The notes: a model not told the origin generated them from the letters alone. A stretch of 37,528 nt of DNA from an uncultured Oscillospiraceae bacterium (GCA_900541565.1 UQKB01000017.1:1-37528), one strand, 5' to 3'. Positions 17,563-25,481 are shown, numbered from the stretch's first letter. A program made the numbers and translations.

Positions 17563-17613
17563 TCGTCCGTTTTTCGGACTAAAATATTTATTTTTATTAG
17601 TGGAGGAAAAAAT

Positions 17614-18159
17614 ATGAAGAAATTTGTGTGTTCAGTATGTGGTTATGTACATGAAGGAAACGAAGCGCCGGATGTATGTCCTCTGTGCAAAGCGCCGAAG
17701 GAAAAGTTTAAAGAGGTCGTGGAAGACGCTGCTTTTGCAACCGTGCATGAGGTTGGGGTTGCAAAGGGCGTAGATCAGGAAATTTACGACGGCCTGGTTG
17801 CAAACTTTAACGGCGAATGCAGCGAAGTGGGCATGTATCTTGCAATGGCAAGAGTGGCCGACAGGGAAGGCTATCCTGAAATTTCCGCTGCTTTTACAAA
17901 GTATGCGTTTGAAGAAGCAGAGCATGCTGCAAAATTTGCCGAGCTTTTGGGCGAAGTGGTAACAGACAGCACAAAGAAAAATCTGGAAATGCGTGTAGAA
18001 GCAGAAACAGGTGCCTGTGCAGGAAAGTTTGAAATTGCAAAGAAGGCAAAAGCGCTTAACCTGGATGCAATCCATGACACCGTTCATGAAATGGCCAAGG
18101 ACGAAGCACGCCACGGCGCAGGCTTTAAAGGGCTGCTTGAGCGCTATTTTGGTAAGTAA
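17614..18159 (+). CDS. Reverse rubrerythrin
   Basis: A 181-residue peroxide- and oxygen-scavenging protein. The rubredoxin centre ([10 protein letters not shown] and CPLCKAPK) is at the N-terminus, followed by the four-helix diiron domain with ligands in [27 protein letters not shown] and DEARHGAGF. This domain order, opposite to classical rubrerythrin, is that of the clostridial reverse rubrerythrins, which reduce H2O2 and O2 with NADH-derived electrons. AGTGGAGG precedes the ATG. Its position directly after perR fits peroxide control. A small GTCCG/CGGAC hairpin lies in the 51-bp gap. Confidence 0.95.
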   Translation: MKKFVCSVCGYVHEGNEAPDVCPLCKAPKEKFKEVVEDAAFATVHEVGVAKGVDQEIYDGLVANFNGECSEVGMYLAMARVADREGYPEISAAFTKYAFEEAEHAAKFAELLGEVVTDSTKKNLEMRVEAETGACAGKFEIAKKAKALNLDAIHDTVHEMAKDEARHGAGFKGLLERYFGK

Positions 18160-18212
18160 ATCAAGTATTTGTTTTGCTTACAGAACGTTCCCTTTTCAGT
18201 CGTATTATACGG

Positions 18213-18242
18213 TTGACAACGAAAACTGGCTTGTAATATAAT
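18213..18242 (+). promoter_or_regulatory. Promoter of the 59-residue membrane protein gene
   Basis: Consensus TTGACA (18213-18218) and TATAAT (18237-18242) are spaced by 18 bp, 50 bp before the ATG at 18292. Confidence 0.7.
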
Positions 18243-18291
18243 AATAAATGGATAAGATCGTATATATGATATATATGAAAAGAGGGAAAGT

Positions 18292-18471
18292 ATGCTGGTT
18301 TTATTTGTACTGCTGGTTGTGGTTATTGTAGCCGCTGTTGCATATGCAAAAACGGCAGATCATGGTTATACCATAGGAAAAGGCCTTTTTAAAAGCAGTG
18401 ACAGTTGTATGGATGAAAAGGAAGCAGACGTTTGTGAGCATGAATACTGGAATAAAAATAAGTTGAAATAA
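18292..18471 (+). CDS. Small single-pass membrane protein, unknown
   Basis: A 59-residue protein: a strongly hydrophobic N-terminal helix (about residues 2-19, Val/Leu-rich) and a hydrophilic, acidic C-terminal tail with two cysteines (SSDSCMD and ADVCEHEYW). AGAGGG lies a few bases before the ATG. It has its own consensus promoter and its own strong terminator, so it is a free-standing gene. I do not recognise the family. The topology suggests an extracytoplasmic or cytoplasmic tail on a membrane anchor. Confidence 0.75.
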   Translation: MLVLFVLLVVVIVAAVAYAKTADHGYTIGKGLFKSSDSCMDEKEADVCEHEYWNKNKLK

Positions 18472-18493
18472 AACAGAGCTTTTTAATAGCGGC

Positions 18494-18530
18494 GGCCCGG
18501 TGCAAAACAACAAGCACCGGGCCTTGTTTT
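18494..18530 (+). terminator. Terminator of the small membrane protein gene
   Basis: A perfect 10-bp GC-rich stem (18494-18503 with 18514-18523) with a 10-nt loop is followed by TTGTTTT. Confidence 0.92.
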
Positions 18531-18659
18531 GTCCGTGATTACATGATGAGTTTTTTGTTTTGATATAAAAGTATTTAAATAATATAGATAAAAGAGATAA
18601 GCTAAAATATTTCTTACGTACAATACAGGTGCTTTTTTATGAGAAAGAAAACAAAAAAC

Positions 18660-18688
18660 TTTACGAAACTATTCTGCTGTGGTACAAT
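18660..18688 (+). promoter_or_regulatory. Probable promoter of the HIT-phosphoribosyltransferase operon
   Basis: TTTACG (18660-18665) and TACAAT (18683-18688) are separated by 17 bp, 40 bp upstream of the HIT gene. The -35 is a 4/6 match and the -10 a 5/6 match. Confidence 0.5.
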
Positions 18689-18728
18689 AAAATGGTAAAA
18701 TGCTATATAAAAAAGGAGAGAACGATCA

Positions 18729-19067
18729 ATGGATTGTATATTTTGTAAATTGATAAATGGAACGGTTCCCACAAATAAAATATATGAGGACGATCAGATT
18801 TTGGCGTTTAAGGATCTTTCGCCGCAGGCGCCTGTGCATGTTCTGGTTATCCCCAAGAAGCATATTCCAAACACCAATGCGCTCAACGAAGAAAACAGCG
18901 CGGTGGTTGCACATATTTTTGCAACAATCCCTCAAATTGCACAGCAGATGGGCCTGTCGGATGGATATCGCGTTGTAAACAACTGCGGACCGGACGGCGG
19001 GCAAACGGTGTTTCACCTGCATTTTCATATTTTGGGTGGCAAAAAGCTGAATACGACCATGGCGTAA
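18729..19067 (+). CDS. HIT family (HINT-like) nucleotide hydrolase
   Basis: A 112-residue protein with the histidine triad HLHFHIL near residues 96-102 and the N-terminal CIFCKLINGTVPT zinc-type segment of HINT proteins. Members hydrolyse purine nucleoside phosphoramidates or adenylated intermediates, with the middle His as nucleophile. The length is normal for the family. AAGGAGA precedes the ATG. The phosphoribosyltransferase gene follows after 36 bp, giving a small purine-related operon. Confidence 0.95.
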   Translation: MDCIFCKLINGTVPTNKIYEDDQILAFKDLSPQAPVHVLVIPKKHIPNTNALNEENSAVVAHIFATIPQIAQQMGLSDGYRVVNNCGPDGGQTVFHLHFHILGGKKLNTTMA

Positions 19068-19103
19068 CGTGTCATAAACAAAAAACAAAAGGAATGAGAA
19101 AAT

Positions 19104-19652
19104 ATGCAAGAATATGAAATAACAATTGCAGGCTGCCGGCGTAAGCTGCCGGTCTGTGCTGTCAATGAAGATCTATCCATTGCAGCGTTTATTATGTTTG
19201 GCGATGTAGAAATTACCGAACAGTGTGCAAAAGCCCTTTTACAGAAATGTCCTGCGCATGATGTGATCTTGACAGCGGAGGCAAAGGCGATTCCGCTTTG
19301 CTATGAAATGGCAAGGATCGGTTGCCGGGATTATGTAGTAGCCAGAAAAACGGTGAAAGTATATATGCATAACCCGATCAGCGTCCAGGTGCGTTCCATT
19401 ACAACGCAGCGGGAACAGTCGCTTTTTTTGGCGGAAGATAAAGCTGGGCGGTTGCGTGGACGCCGTGTTTTGATTGTGGACGATGTAATTAGCACGGGGA
19501 ATTCTCTGCGCGCTCTGGAAGATCTGGTTTCGCAGGCGGGCGGAACGATCGTTGGGAAGGCGGCCGTTTTGGCAGAAGGCGACGCGGCAAAACGGGACGA
19601 TATTATTTTTCTGCAGCCCCTGCCGCTGTTTTTGCAAGGCGCAGCAGATTAA
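19104..19652 (+). CDS. Phosphoribosyltransferase (adenine PRTase-like)
   Basis: A 182-residue type I phosphoribosyltransferase. The PRPP loop is VLIVDDVISTGNS (about residues 121-133), and LTAEAKAIPLCYEMAR resembles the pyrophosphate-binding region of adenine and xanthine PRTases. It should join a purine base to PRPP in the cytoplasm. The flexible loop contains ARKTVKVYMHNP, as in apt-like proteins that are annotated as such without a proven substrate. It follows the HIT gene on the same transcript and is closed by a terminator. Base specificity cannot be read from the sequence. Confidence 0.9.
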   Translation: MQEYEITIAGCRRKLPVCAVNEDLSIAAFIMFGDVEITEQCAKALLQKCPAHDVILTAEAKAIPLCYEMARIGCRDYVVARKTVKVYMHNPISVQVRSITTQREQSLFLAEDKAGRLRGRRVLIVDDVISTGNSLRALEDLVSQAGGTIVGKAAVLAEGDAAKRDDIIFLQPLPLFLQGAAD

Positions 19653-19667
19653 AGGCTAAACGCTTAT

Positions 19668-19719
19668 GGGGAATTTCTCATGCTGTTTATATTGCAGGCA
19701 TGGGAGTTTCCCTGTTTTT
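19668..19719 (+). terminator. Terminator after the phosphoribosyltransferase gene
   Basis: An imperfect long stem (about 19668-19683 with 19698-19712, including CATGC/GCATG) is followed by a run of five T residues. Confidence 0.8.
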
Positions 19720-19740
19720 GCATAGATTAGGGGGGAGGGC

Positions 19741-21924
19741 ATGAAACGGCCGTTTGCTGTAATAGGATTGTCATATCTGTTTGCACTGGTTGTGGCCCTT
19801 GCCTGTGGGGAAAGATGGTCTTTTTATCTGGCACTTGCGCTTTTGCCTGCTTTTGTGGTTTCTTTATTTGTCAGGCCCCTGCGCAAGCAAAAGACCGTAC
19901 CGGTAGCGCTTTTGTCTGCCTGCATCGCTTTTGCTGTGTTTTTTGCTGCCAATACAGCCATAGTCAAGCCTGTAAAGGTTTTAGAAGGGCAGACGGCCTT
20001 TGTTGTAGGAACTATAGCCGATATCCCGTATGAACAATACGGAAGATATTATTATACAATAGAAACAACGCAGATTGCATATGAAGGCGCCCCACAGCAG
20101 ATTCGTTTTATGTTGTCGCTGAATTCCCCTGTAGAAGCTGATTTTTTTGACAACATTTCTTGCAATGTGCGCTTTCGGCAGGTGTATGAGCCAGCGCAGG
20201 ATTATTATGCGGCAAAGGGGATGTTTGTGTCGGGCAGCGCGCAGGAAGGGGATGTCCAAGTGACGGAAAACCCGGATAAGCCCCTGTATTACTATGCGCT
20301 TTACGCAAGGCAGGCAATCGCGCAGGCGGTGCGCGACATCATACCTGTACAGCAGGCCTCCCTTACCAATGCGCTGCTGCTTGGCGACAAGCAGGGGCTG
20401 GATCAGGATGTAAAAACGCAGTTCAATATAACCGGCGCCGGCCATCTGATCGTGGTTTCGGGTTTACATATGTCTGTCATTGCAAATTTCCTTTATATGT
20501 TTTTTTACAGACTGCTTAAGCGCGACCGCCCGGCGTGTATAGCCGCGATTTCCGGAATTTTTGTTTTTATGGCGATCACCGGCTTTACGCCGTCTGTGAT
20601 GCGCGCGGGTATTATGCTGCTCATATATATGGCGGGCAAGCTGTTTCACAAACAGGCGGATTCTCTTAATTCGCTGGGACTTGCGGCGCTTCTGCTTACC
20701 GTGTTCAATCCCCTTGCGGCGGGGGATGTGGGCATGCTGCTTTCTTTTGGGGCGACACTGGGGATCATTTTGCTTTATCCGCCGTCGGAAAGGTGGCTGC
20801 ATGCAAAGCTTAAACACGTAAGGTTTGGTGTTGCACCGCTGCGCTTTGTTGGAACAACACTGCTTGTGTCTTTATGTGCAACAGTCATGACCATGCCAAT
20901 TATGCTGTTAAGCTTCGGTACGTTTTCTTTGTACTTTCTGCTGGCAAATCTGCTGCTGGTATGGGCGGCGCAGCTGGTGTTGATATTGGCGCTACCTATG
21001 GCGCTTTTATCTTTTTGCGGGATATTTTCGTTTTTGGCGTATCCGTTTGCGTTTGTTGTGACGGCGCTGTGCAGCTATATGCTTTTTGTGTCAGAGCTTC
21101 TGGCGGGTCTACCGTATGCGCAGGTCAATATAGATAGGCCTTATATATGGTTATGGATGAGCGCGACCCTGATTATGGTGGCAATCGCAGTACTCATGAA
21201 GCGGGGCTGGAAGCCTGTAAGGGTAACGGCGCTGCTGTCGCTTGCAGTGTTGTTATGCGGTATATTGACAGACACGCTGTTTCATATGCATACAGTTACG
21301 CTGAAAATCCAAGATACAGGGGATGGAGCCAGCGTCGTTTTAGAGAGTACGTCTTCTCGTGCCGTTTTGTCCTGTGGAGGCAGTTCGGATCAAGAGACGC
21401 TTTTGCAGTATCTGGAGGATAACCCCAAGCCTACCGATCTTTTGATTGTTGCAAACGGAAAGCGCAGTACGCGTTATGCAAAAGAATTGGCGGAGCAATT
21501 TGACGTGCAGAATATTTTACTGTATGATACAAACGGAAACGAAGAGTTGGAAAAGGCACTGGCAGAAAGTGAAAACGAGGTTACACTTTTCCAGGGACAA
21601 CAGCAGATACAGCTTTGGGAAAATATAAAAATAGAATTGCTGCCTCAAAACGGCTGTGTGTGGATTTATTTACAAACACAGGATAAAGACGTGCTGCTTT
21701 GCCCGGACGGGGGCCGTCTGCAGGATGTGCCTGCTGCGTGGCGCAGCGCAGATCTGTGCGTGCTGTCTGTTTTACCTGAGGATTATTATCTTTTACGCAG
21801 CGGCGGTCTGGTCATTTCCAATACCGTTGAAAAATCCACAGCACAGGCGTATATGGTTGCGCCGTATATCCAATATATTGCTGCTACGCCGAACAGCGGG
21901 GTGGAAATTATGCTTGCAAGGTAG
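19741..21924 (+). CDS. comEC: ComEC/Rec2 DNA-uptake channel protein
   Basis: The 727-residue polytopic protein should form the inner-membrane channel for single-stranded DNA during transformation. N-terminal helices and an OB-like DUF4131 region (to about residue 190) are followed by the competence domain with LLLGDKQGLD and GAGHLIVVSGLHMS, then about eight more helices, and a soluble C-terminal domain from about residue 520. In typical ComEC that last domain is a metallo-beta-lactamase-like nuclease; here IQDTGDGASVVLES aligns with its start, but no HxHxDH metal motif is visible, so it looks degenerate. GGGGGAGGG precedes the ATG. holA follows after 22 bp, the usual Firmicute order. Confidence 0.92.
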   Translation: MKRPFAVIGLSYLFALVVALACGERWSFYLALALLPAFVVSLFVRPLRKQKTVPVALLSACIAFAVFFAANTAIVKPVKVLEGQTAFVVGTIADIPYEQYGRYYYTIETTQIAYEGAPQQIRFMLSLNSPVEADFFDNISCNVRFRQVYEPAQDYYAAKGMFVSGSAQEGDVQVTENPDKPLYYYALYARQAIAQAVRDIIPVQQASLTNALLLGDKQGLDQDVKTQFNITGAGHLIVVSGLHMSVIANFLYMFFYRLLKRDRPACIAAISGIFVFMAITGFTPSVMRAGIMLLIYMAGKLFHKQADSLNSLGLAALLLTVFNPLAAGDVGMLLSFGATLGIILLYPPSERWLHAKLKHVRFGVAPLRFVGTTLLVSLCATVMTMPIMLLSFGTFSLYFLLANLLLVWAAQLVLILALPMALLSFCGIFSFLAYPFAFVVTALCSYMLFVSELLAGLPYAQVNIDRPYIWLWMSATLIMVAIAVLMKRGWKPVRVTALLSLAVLLCGILTDTLFHMHTVTLKIQDTGDGASVVLESTSSRAVLSCGGSSDQETLLQYLEDNPKPTDLLIVANGKRSTRYAKELAEQFDVQNILLYDTNGNEELEKALAESENEVTLFQGQQQIQLWENIKIELLPQNGCVWIYLQTQDKDVLLCPDGGRLQDVPAAWRSADLCVLSVLPEDYYLLRSGGLVISNTVEKSTAQAYMVAPYIQYIAATPNSGVEIMLAR

Positions 21925-21946
21925 CAGGGGAAAGGGGTGGAAACCC

Positions 21947-22996
21947 ATGGCAAAGCTTACAGAAATTGAGCTCAAGAAAAGCATAAAAGAACAAAATGTG
22001 GAAAGCATTTATTATTTATACGGCAATGAAAAGCTGCTGGTCCGGCATTACACAGACAAGTTAACCGAAAAAATAGCGGGCAAATCCCCGTCGGAATTTT
22101 CCTGCCATGTATTCAGCGGTGCAGACGATATGGACCAAATTGCCATAGCGGCAAATGTTTTGCCGTTTATGGGCGGGAAAAATTATGTGAACATAAAAGA
22201 CTTGGACGCTTCCAAACTTTCGGATGCTGCCTTTGCAAAGCTCATGGAGCTGCTTAAAAACCTGCCGGACACAACCTCTGTTGTAATCAGCGCGTTGACG
22301 ATTACACCAGATATGTCCAAAGCCAAAAATAAAAAGCTGGTTGCAGAGGTTGCCCGCCTTGGCGTGGTGGCGGAGCTGAATAAAATGAGCCAGATTGCAC
22401 TGGAAAAGCAGTTGATGTCTTGGGCGCGTAAACAGGGGGCAACGCTTACAGAGGCAGACGCAGGAAGGCTTGTTACGTATTGTGGTACAGATCTTTCCAC
22501 GCTTCAAAATGAGCTGGAAAAGCTGTGTGCCTATGCATATGGCAGAGAGATTACACGGGAAGATATAGAAAAGACAGTTGTAAAAAATTTGGAAGCCCGT
22601 GTGTTTGACCTTTCTAAATTTGTTTTGACAAGCCAATACGACAAAGCATTTGCTCAATTGGATATGCTCTTTTATCAGAAAGAAGAGCCTGTCAGTATTT
22701 TGGCGGTGCTTGCCAGCGCATATGTGGATATGTACAGAGTGCGTGTGGCCGTTGAAAGCGGGAAAAAAGCTGTCGATGTAGCGGCGTGTTTTGACTATAA
22801 GCGCAAAGAGTTTCGGCTGACAAATGCGCAGCGATATGCAAAGGGCCTACCGACGGCAGCGCTTAGGGAAAGCCTGGCCGTGTTGATTGAAGCAGACGAA
22901 AGGATGAAAAGCACGCCGTGTGATAAACAGGTACTTTTGCAGGAGCTGATTGTAAAGCTTATGTTGCTTACAAAGAAGGAGTATGACGTTGGTTAA
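21947..22996 (+). CDS. holA: DNA polymerase III, delta subunit
   Basis: The product (349 residues, normal length) is the clamp-loader delta subunit that opens the beta sliding clamp. It has the delta N-terminal pattern YYLYGNEKLLVRHY, the region NVLPFMGGKNYVNIKD that holds the clamp-binding element, and the C-terminal collar domain with KNLEARVFDLSKFVL. The ATG at 21947 follows GGGGTGG; the frame is open further upstream inside comEC, but that part is not family-like. Position after comEC is conserved in Firmicutes. The end overlaps rnmV by 14 bp. Confidence 0.95.
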   Translation: MAKLTEIELKKSIKEQNVESIYYLYGNEKLLVRHYTDKLTEKIAGKSPSEFSCHVFSGADDMDQIAIAANVLPFMGGKNYVNIKDLDASKLSDAAFAKLMELLKNLPDTTSVVISALTITPDMSKAKNKKLVAEVARLGVVAELNKMSQIALEKQLMSWARKQGATLTEADAGRLVTYCGTDLSTLQNELEKLCAYAYGREITREDIEKTVVKNLEARVFDLSKFVLTSQYDKAFAQLDMLFYQKEEPVSILAVLASAYVDMYRVRVAVESGKKAVDVAACFDYKRKEFRLTNAQRYAKGLPTAALRESLAVLIEADERMKSTPCDKQVLLQELIVKLMLLTKKEYDVG

Positions 22997-23585
22997 AATC
23001 AGACAGGCGATTATTGTAGAAGGACGGTATGATAAAATCAGGCTCCAGTCCATTGTAGATGCCCCCATTATTGAAACAAACGGATTTCGGATCTTTAAAG
23101 ATAAGGAAAAGGTGCATTTAATCCGCTGTCTGGCAGAGAAAAGGGGGATCCTGATCCTGACCGACAGCGATGGGGCAGGCTTTGTTATACGCAATTATTT
23201 AAAAGGGATTGTACCGGAGGATAGCATAACCCATGCGTATGTTCCGTCGGTGCAGGGAAAAGAAAAGCGAAAAACGGCGCCTTCCAAAGAGGGCCTTTTA
23301 GGCGTGGAGGGGTTTGACAAGGCGCATATCATAAGGGCGCTTAAAAACAGCGGCGCTGTTTTTCTGGACGAAGGCGGTCAACAAAGTACACCCCGCCCTA
23401 TGACAAAGGCTGATCTGTTTGCACTGGGTTTGACCGGAGGGAAAAACAGCGCGCAAAAACGCCGGGCACTGCTGCAAAAGTTGCAGCTGCCGCAATATCT
23501 GTCTGTAAATGCGATACTGGAATATCTCAACTGTTTATATACAAAAGAAGAGCTCGTCGCGCTTTTAAACGAACAAAATTTATAA
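22983..23585 (+). CDS. rnmV: Ribonuclease M5 (TOPRIM)
   Basis: The 200-residue protein should mature the ends of 5S rRNA. The TOPRIM core is clear: the catalytic Glu in AIIVEGRYD and the DxD in LILTDSDGAG. The C-terminal half matches the M5-specific domain (GLLGVEGFDKAHIIRAL). The ATG at 22983 overlaps holA, but AAGGAG is only one base before it; a TTG at 22989 would have 7-nt spacing and gives MVKIRQAIIVEG, so the true start may be 22989. The gene directly follows holA rather than its more common place near ksgA, which suggests local rearrangement or lineage-specific order. Confidence 0.93.
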   Translation: MTLVKIRQAIIVEGRYDKIRLQSIVDAPIIETNGFRIFKDKEKVHLIRCLAEKRGILILTDSDGAGFVIRNYLKGIVPEDSITHAYVPSVQGKEKRKTAPSKEGLLGVEGFDKAHIIRALKNSGAVFLDEGGQQSTPRPMTKADLFALGLTGGKNSAQKRRALLQKLQLPQYLSVNAILEYLNCLYTKEELVALLNEQNL

Positions 23586-23611
23586 AAGTTGCTTTATTGG
23601 TGTTTTTTTCC

Positions 23612-23639
23612 TTGACTTTTTTATTTTTTTTAGTATAAT
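23612..23639 (+). promoter_or_regulatory. Promoter of the rubrerythrin gene
   Basis: TTGACT (23612-23617) and TATAAT (23634-23639) are 16 bp apart. The transcript would start inside the large palindrome that begins at the last base of the -10 box. Confidence 0.8.
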
Positions 23640-23681
23640 AAAATCATAAAATTGATAATAATTATTAATTTTATGATTTTA
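23639..23681. promoter_or_regulatory. 15-bp perfect inverted repeat at the rubrerythrin transcription start
   Basis: TAAAATCATAAAATT (23639-23653) and its exact reverse complement (23667-23681) flank a 13-bp centre with GATAATAATTATT, itself Fur/PerR-box-like (AATAATTATT is palindromic). The repeat begins at the -10 box and spans the expected start site, so a bound repressor would block transcription. PerR, encoded at 17155, is the obvious candidate. In RNA it would form a 5' hairpin, so a stability role is also possible. Confidence 0.7.
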
Positions 23682-23702
23682 CAAAGAAACGGAGGAATTT
23701 TC

Positions 23703-24236
23703 ATGGAATTGAAAGGATCAAAAACAGAAGCAAATTTACTCGCAGCATTCGCCGGCGAATCACAGGCAAGGAATAAGTATACATACTTTGCGTCCAAAGC
23801 AAGAAAGGAAGGCTATACGCAAATTGCAGAGTTATTCCAGCAGACGGCCGATAACGAAAAAGAGCATGCAAAAATCTGGTTTAAGCTGCTTGGTGGCATT
23901 GGCACGACTGCAGAAAATCTGGAAGATGCTGCAAACGGCGAAAATTATGAATGGACAGACATGTATGCTACGTTTGCAAAAGAAGCAAAAGAAGAAGGCT
24001 TTGACCATATTGCGTTTCTGTTTGAAGGCGTTGCCGCAATTGAAAAAGAGCATGAAGAACGCTACAGAGCTTTGCTTAAGAACGTTAAGGAAGGCGAAGT
24101 CTTTGAAAAGGCCGGCGTACAGGTTTGGGAATGCGGAAATTGCGGTCATATTGTGATCGGAACGAAAGCTCCGGAGGTATGTCCCATTTGTGAGCATCCA
24201 CAGGCTTATTTCAGAATCAAAGCAAAAAATTATTGA
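23703..24236 (+). CDS. rbr: Rubrerythrin (classical)
   Basis: The 177-residue product is a peroxide-reducing diiron protein. The ferritin-like domain comes first, with ligands in [33 protein letters not shown], and the C-terminal rubredoxin centre is [10 protein letters not shown] with [11 protein letters not shown]. This is the canonical order, in contrast to the reverse rubrerythrin at 17614; the two together give two electron routes for peroxide detoxification. GGAGG precedes the ATG at 23703; the frame upstream lies inside the promoter palindrome and is not translated. It has its own promoter and terminator. Confidence 0.96.
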   Translation: MELKGSKTEANLLAAFAGESQARNKYTYFASKARKEGYTQIAELFQQTADNEKEHAKIWFKLLGGIGTTAENLEDAANGENYEWTDMYATFAKEAKEEGFDHIAFLFEGVAAIEKEHEERYRALLKNVKEGEVFEKAGVQVWECGNCGHIVIGTKAPEVCPICEHPQAYFRIKAKNY

Positions 24237-24270
24237 TGCTTGATCCATAAATATTCTGTTGAAGTACGAG

Positions 24271-24308
24271 CACCGCGGTCGGGTTGTGACCGCGGTGTTT
24301 TTGTTTTG
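24271..24308 (+). terminator. Terminator of the rubrerythrin gene
   Basis: A perfect 10-bp GC-rich stem (24271-24280 with 24288-24297), a 7-nt loop and a tail TTTTTGTTTTG. Confidence 0.95.
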
Positions 24309-24420
24309 TTTACAATAGAATAACAGCATGCAGAAAAATAAAGAAAATTAAAAGAATGCAAGCCGTTATGCCGGAAATACCGGATAAAGCAACAGGGATA
24401 ATTGCAGATAGGGCAGACGT

Positions 24421-24449
24421 AACCTGTCCCTGCTTTTTTGCATATACTA
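24421..24449 (+). promoter_or_regulatory. Candidate mother-cell sporulation promoter of cotJ
   Basis: AACC (24421-24424), a 16-bp spacer and CATATACTA (24441-24449) fit the sigma-K pattern mACm-N16-CATAnnnTA. The same -10 also fits the sigma-E form CATAnAnT. It lies 35 bp before the cotJA start. In Bacillus subtilis cotJ is transcribed by sigma-E. No better sigma-A promoter is visible. Confidence 0.5.
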
Positions 24450-24483
24450 TTGTAGGATATGAAGGAAGAAAGGAGAAAGCCAT

Positions 24484-24681
24484 TTGGAAAACGATATTTT
24501 TAAACTAAAAGCAATGGAGTATGGAATTTCTCCTCTGCCGGAGGACCCGGTTGTTGCAATGGCATATGTGCCCTATCAAAATTGCGACAAGCTTTTTTCT
24601 GCCGAACAGGGTGTAGTGATGGGCACCATGTTCCCAATACTCAATAAACCCTTTACAGGTTGCGGAGGTAGAAAAACATGA
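24484..24681 (+). CDS. cotJA: Spore coat associated protein CotJA
   Basis: A 65-residue protein matching the CotJA family in length and pattern, with PVVAMAYVPYQ, a following LFSAEQGVVMGTMFP and a C-terminal PFTGCGG. CotJA is a small protein of the inner spore coat and is encoded with CotJB and CotJC. The start is a TTG with AGGAG eight bases upstream. The end overlaps the cotJB ATG by 4 bp, so the two are translationally coupled. Its presence identifies the host as a spore former. Confidence 0.92.
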   Translation: MENDIFKLKAMEYGISPLPEDPVVAMAYVPYQNCDKLFSAEQGVVMGTMFPILNKPFTGCGGRKT

Positions 24682-24938
24682 CAGAAAGAGAAATGCTCAT
24701 GAGGAAAATAGCGGCAAATGATTTTGCTGTTGTAGATCTTCATTTATATTTAGACACACATCCCAATAACAAACAGATTGCCCAAAAGCTAGATGAATAT
24801 GCCGCAAAAAGCAATATGCTGAAAAAAGAATATGAAGAGCGGTTTGGCCCGATTACACCGGGCGAGCAGGGGGGCAACCGCTGGGCCTGGATTGCCAACC
24901 CATGGCCATGGGATAAAGCAGGGGAGGAGAATTGCTAA
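24678..24938 (+). CDS. cotJB: Spore coat protein CotJB
   Basis: An 86-residue protein with the CotJB pattern: FAVVDLHLYLDTHPNN, a central acidic region with YEERFGPI and a Trp-rich C-terminus (NPWPWD). It is thought to work with CotJA and CotJC in coat assembly. The ATG overlaps the cotJA stop, with a GGAGG upstream inside cotJA. The stop TAA is followed immediately by the cotJC ATG, so cotJC translation would be coupled to it. Only the first 38 codons of cotJC can then be read, because of the inserted element. Confidence 0.93.
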   Translation: MTEREMLMRKIAANDFAVVDLHLYLDTHPNNKQIAQKLDEYAAKSNMLKKEYEERFGPITPGEQGGNRWAWIANPWPWDKAGEENC

Positions 24939-25055
24939 ATGTGGGTTTATGAAAAAAAATTACAATATCCTGTGAAAATCAAACAGACAAATCCAAAGCT
25001 TGCACAGGTTATTATTACGCAATACGGCGGGCCGGATGGAGAGCTGATTTTATGA
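24939..25055 (+). pseudogene. cotJC: cotJC, 5' part (interrupted by the 8-kb element)
   Basis: The ATG directly follows the cotJB stop, with GGGGAGGAG upstream. The first 36 codons are genuine CotJC (MWVYEKKLQYPVKIK, then VIITQYGGPDGEL). After codon 36 the frame enters the element and ends in TGA at 25053-25055, giving a 38-residue truncated product. The cut lies at the Glu of GGPDGEL, which by comparison with manganese catalases is expected to be the first metal ligand. The rest of the gene resumes at 33085. Joining bases 24939-25045 to 33097-33703 gives an intact 237-residue frame. It is therefore better seen as a split gene than a dead one. Confidence 0.93.
25034..25045 (+). repeat. attL core, direct repeat copy 1
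   Basis: GGATGGAGAGCT in cotJC at the left junction. The identical 12-mer is at 33085-33096. The preceding bases differ (C against G) and so do the following ones (G against T), so the shared core is exactly 12 bp. Confidence 0.92.
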
Positions 25056-25077
25056 CGCACAATTGATAACTATCTGT
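25056..25077 (+). repeat. Motif shared with the recombinase leader (copy A)
   Basis: The left end of the element holds CGCACAATTGATAACTATC (25056-25074) followed by TGTC. A near copy lies inverted at 31417-31437 and a shorter one at 31459-31472, both at the start of the serine recombinase gene. It may bind the recombinase or a directionality factor. Confidence 0.6.
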
Positions 25078-25125
25078 CACCTTAATGGATGAATTCCTTC
25101 ATCGAAAAAACAATGATATACAGAC

Positions 25126-25167
25126 AAAAAAACAGACTATGTTTGATAAAACACAGTCTGTTTTTTT
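25126..25167. terminator. Bidirectional terminator at the left end of the element
   Basis: A perfect 13-bp stem made of A7 plus CAGACT (25126-25138) and its complement (25155-25167), with an internal TGTTT/AAACA helix in the loop. T tracts follow on either strand. Confidence 0.85.
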
Positions 25168-25285
25168 TGTCTGTAAATTTCTTTTTTTCGTTTTAAACAA
25201 ATCGTCCCCGCCGTAACAAAGTTATGGAACCTTATTGAAACGAGATAAATTTATAATAATATCAAATGTATTATATAAAAAATTA

Positions 25286-25310
25286 TTCGTGAAGTTTGCA
25301 ATTTCACGAA
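25286..25310. repeat. Palindrome upstream of the tyrosine integrase (site 1)
   Basis: TTCGTGAA (25286-25293) and TTCACGAA (25303-25310) are perfect inverted repeats around GTTTGCAAT. A near-identical site is found at 26668-26692 after the integrase gene, in direct orientation. The size and symmetry fit a tyrosine-recombinase core site; an operator is the alternative. Confidence 0.65.
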
Positions 25311-25481
25311 AGCAAAATAGTTCTCTTTTCTACTTAATGATACAGAAATTGATATGGAAAGTCAACTGTTTTTTGCTAAAATAATAGTGAATTATTGCTT
25401 CAATGGATAAAAGAAGCAGCCCCATGTCATTTCAAAAATCATTTGTGGTCAAAAAAATGGTAAAAGAAAGGGTGAAAAGAA

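Larger units (their letters stand above)
25056..25481 (+). other. Non-coding left end of the element
   Basis: About 425 AT-rich bases without a gene. It holds the shared motif at 25056-25077, a strong bidirectional terminator (25126-25167) and the palindrome at 25286-25310. The terminator would stop transcripts coming from the cotJ promoter soon after the truncated cotJC. No clear promoter for the integrase gene was found. Confidence 0.7.

Noticed and set aside
17632..18114. Minus-strand frame of 160 codons opposite the reverse rubrerythrin gene
   Set aside because: Cys/Phe-rich antisense product of a well-supported gene; no ribosome site.
23652..23702. 17-residue extension of rubrerythrin
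   Set aside because: It lies in the promoter palindrome, and GGAGG is placed for the ATG at 23703.
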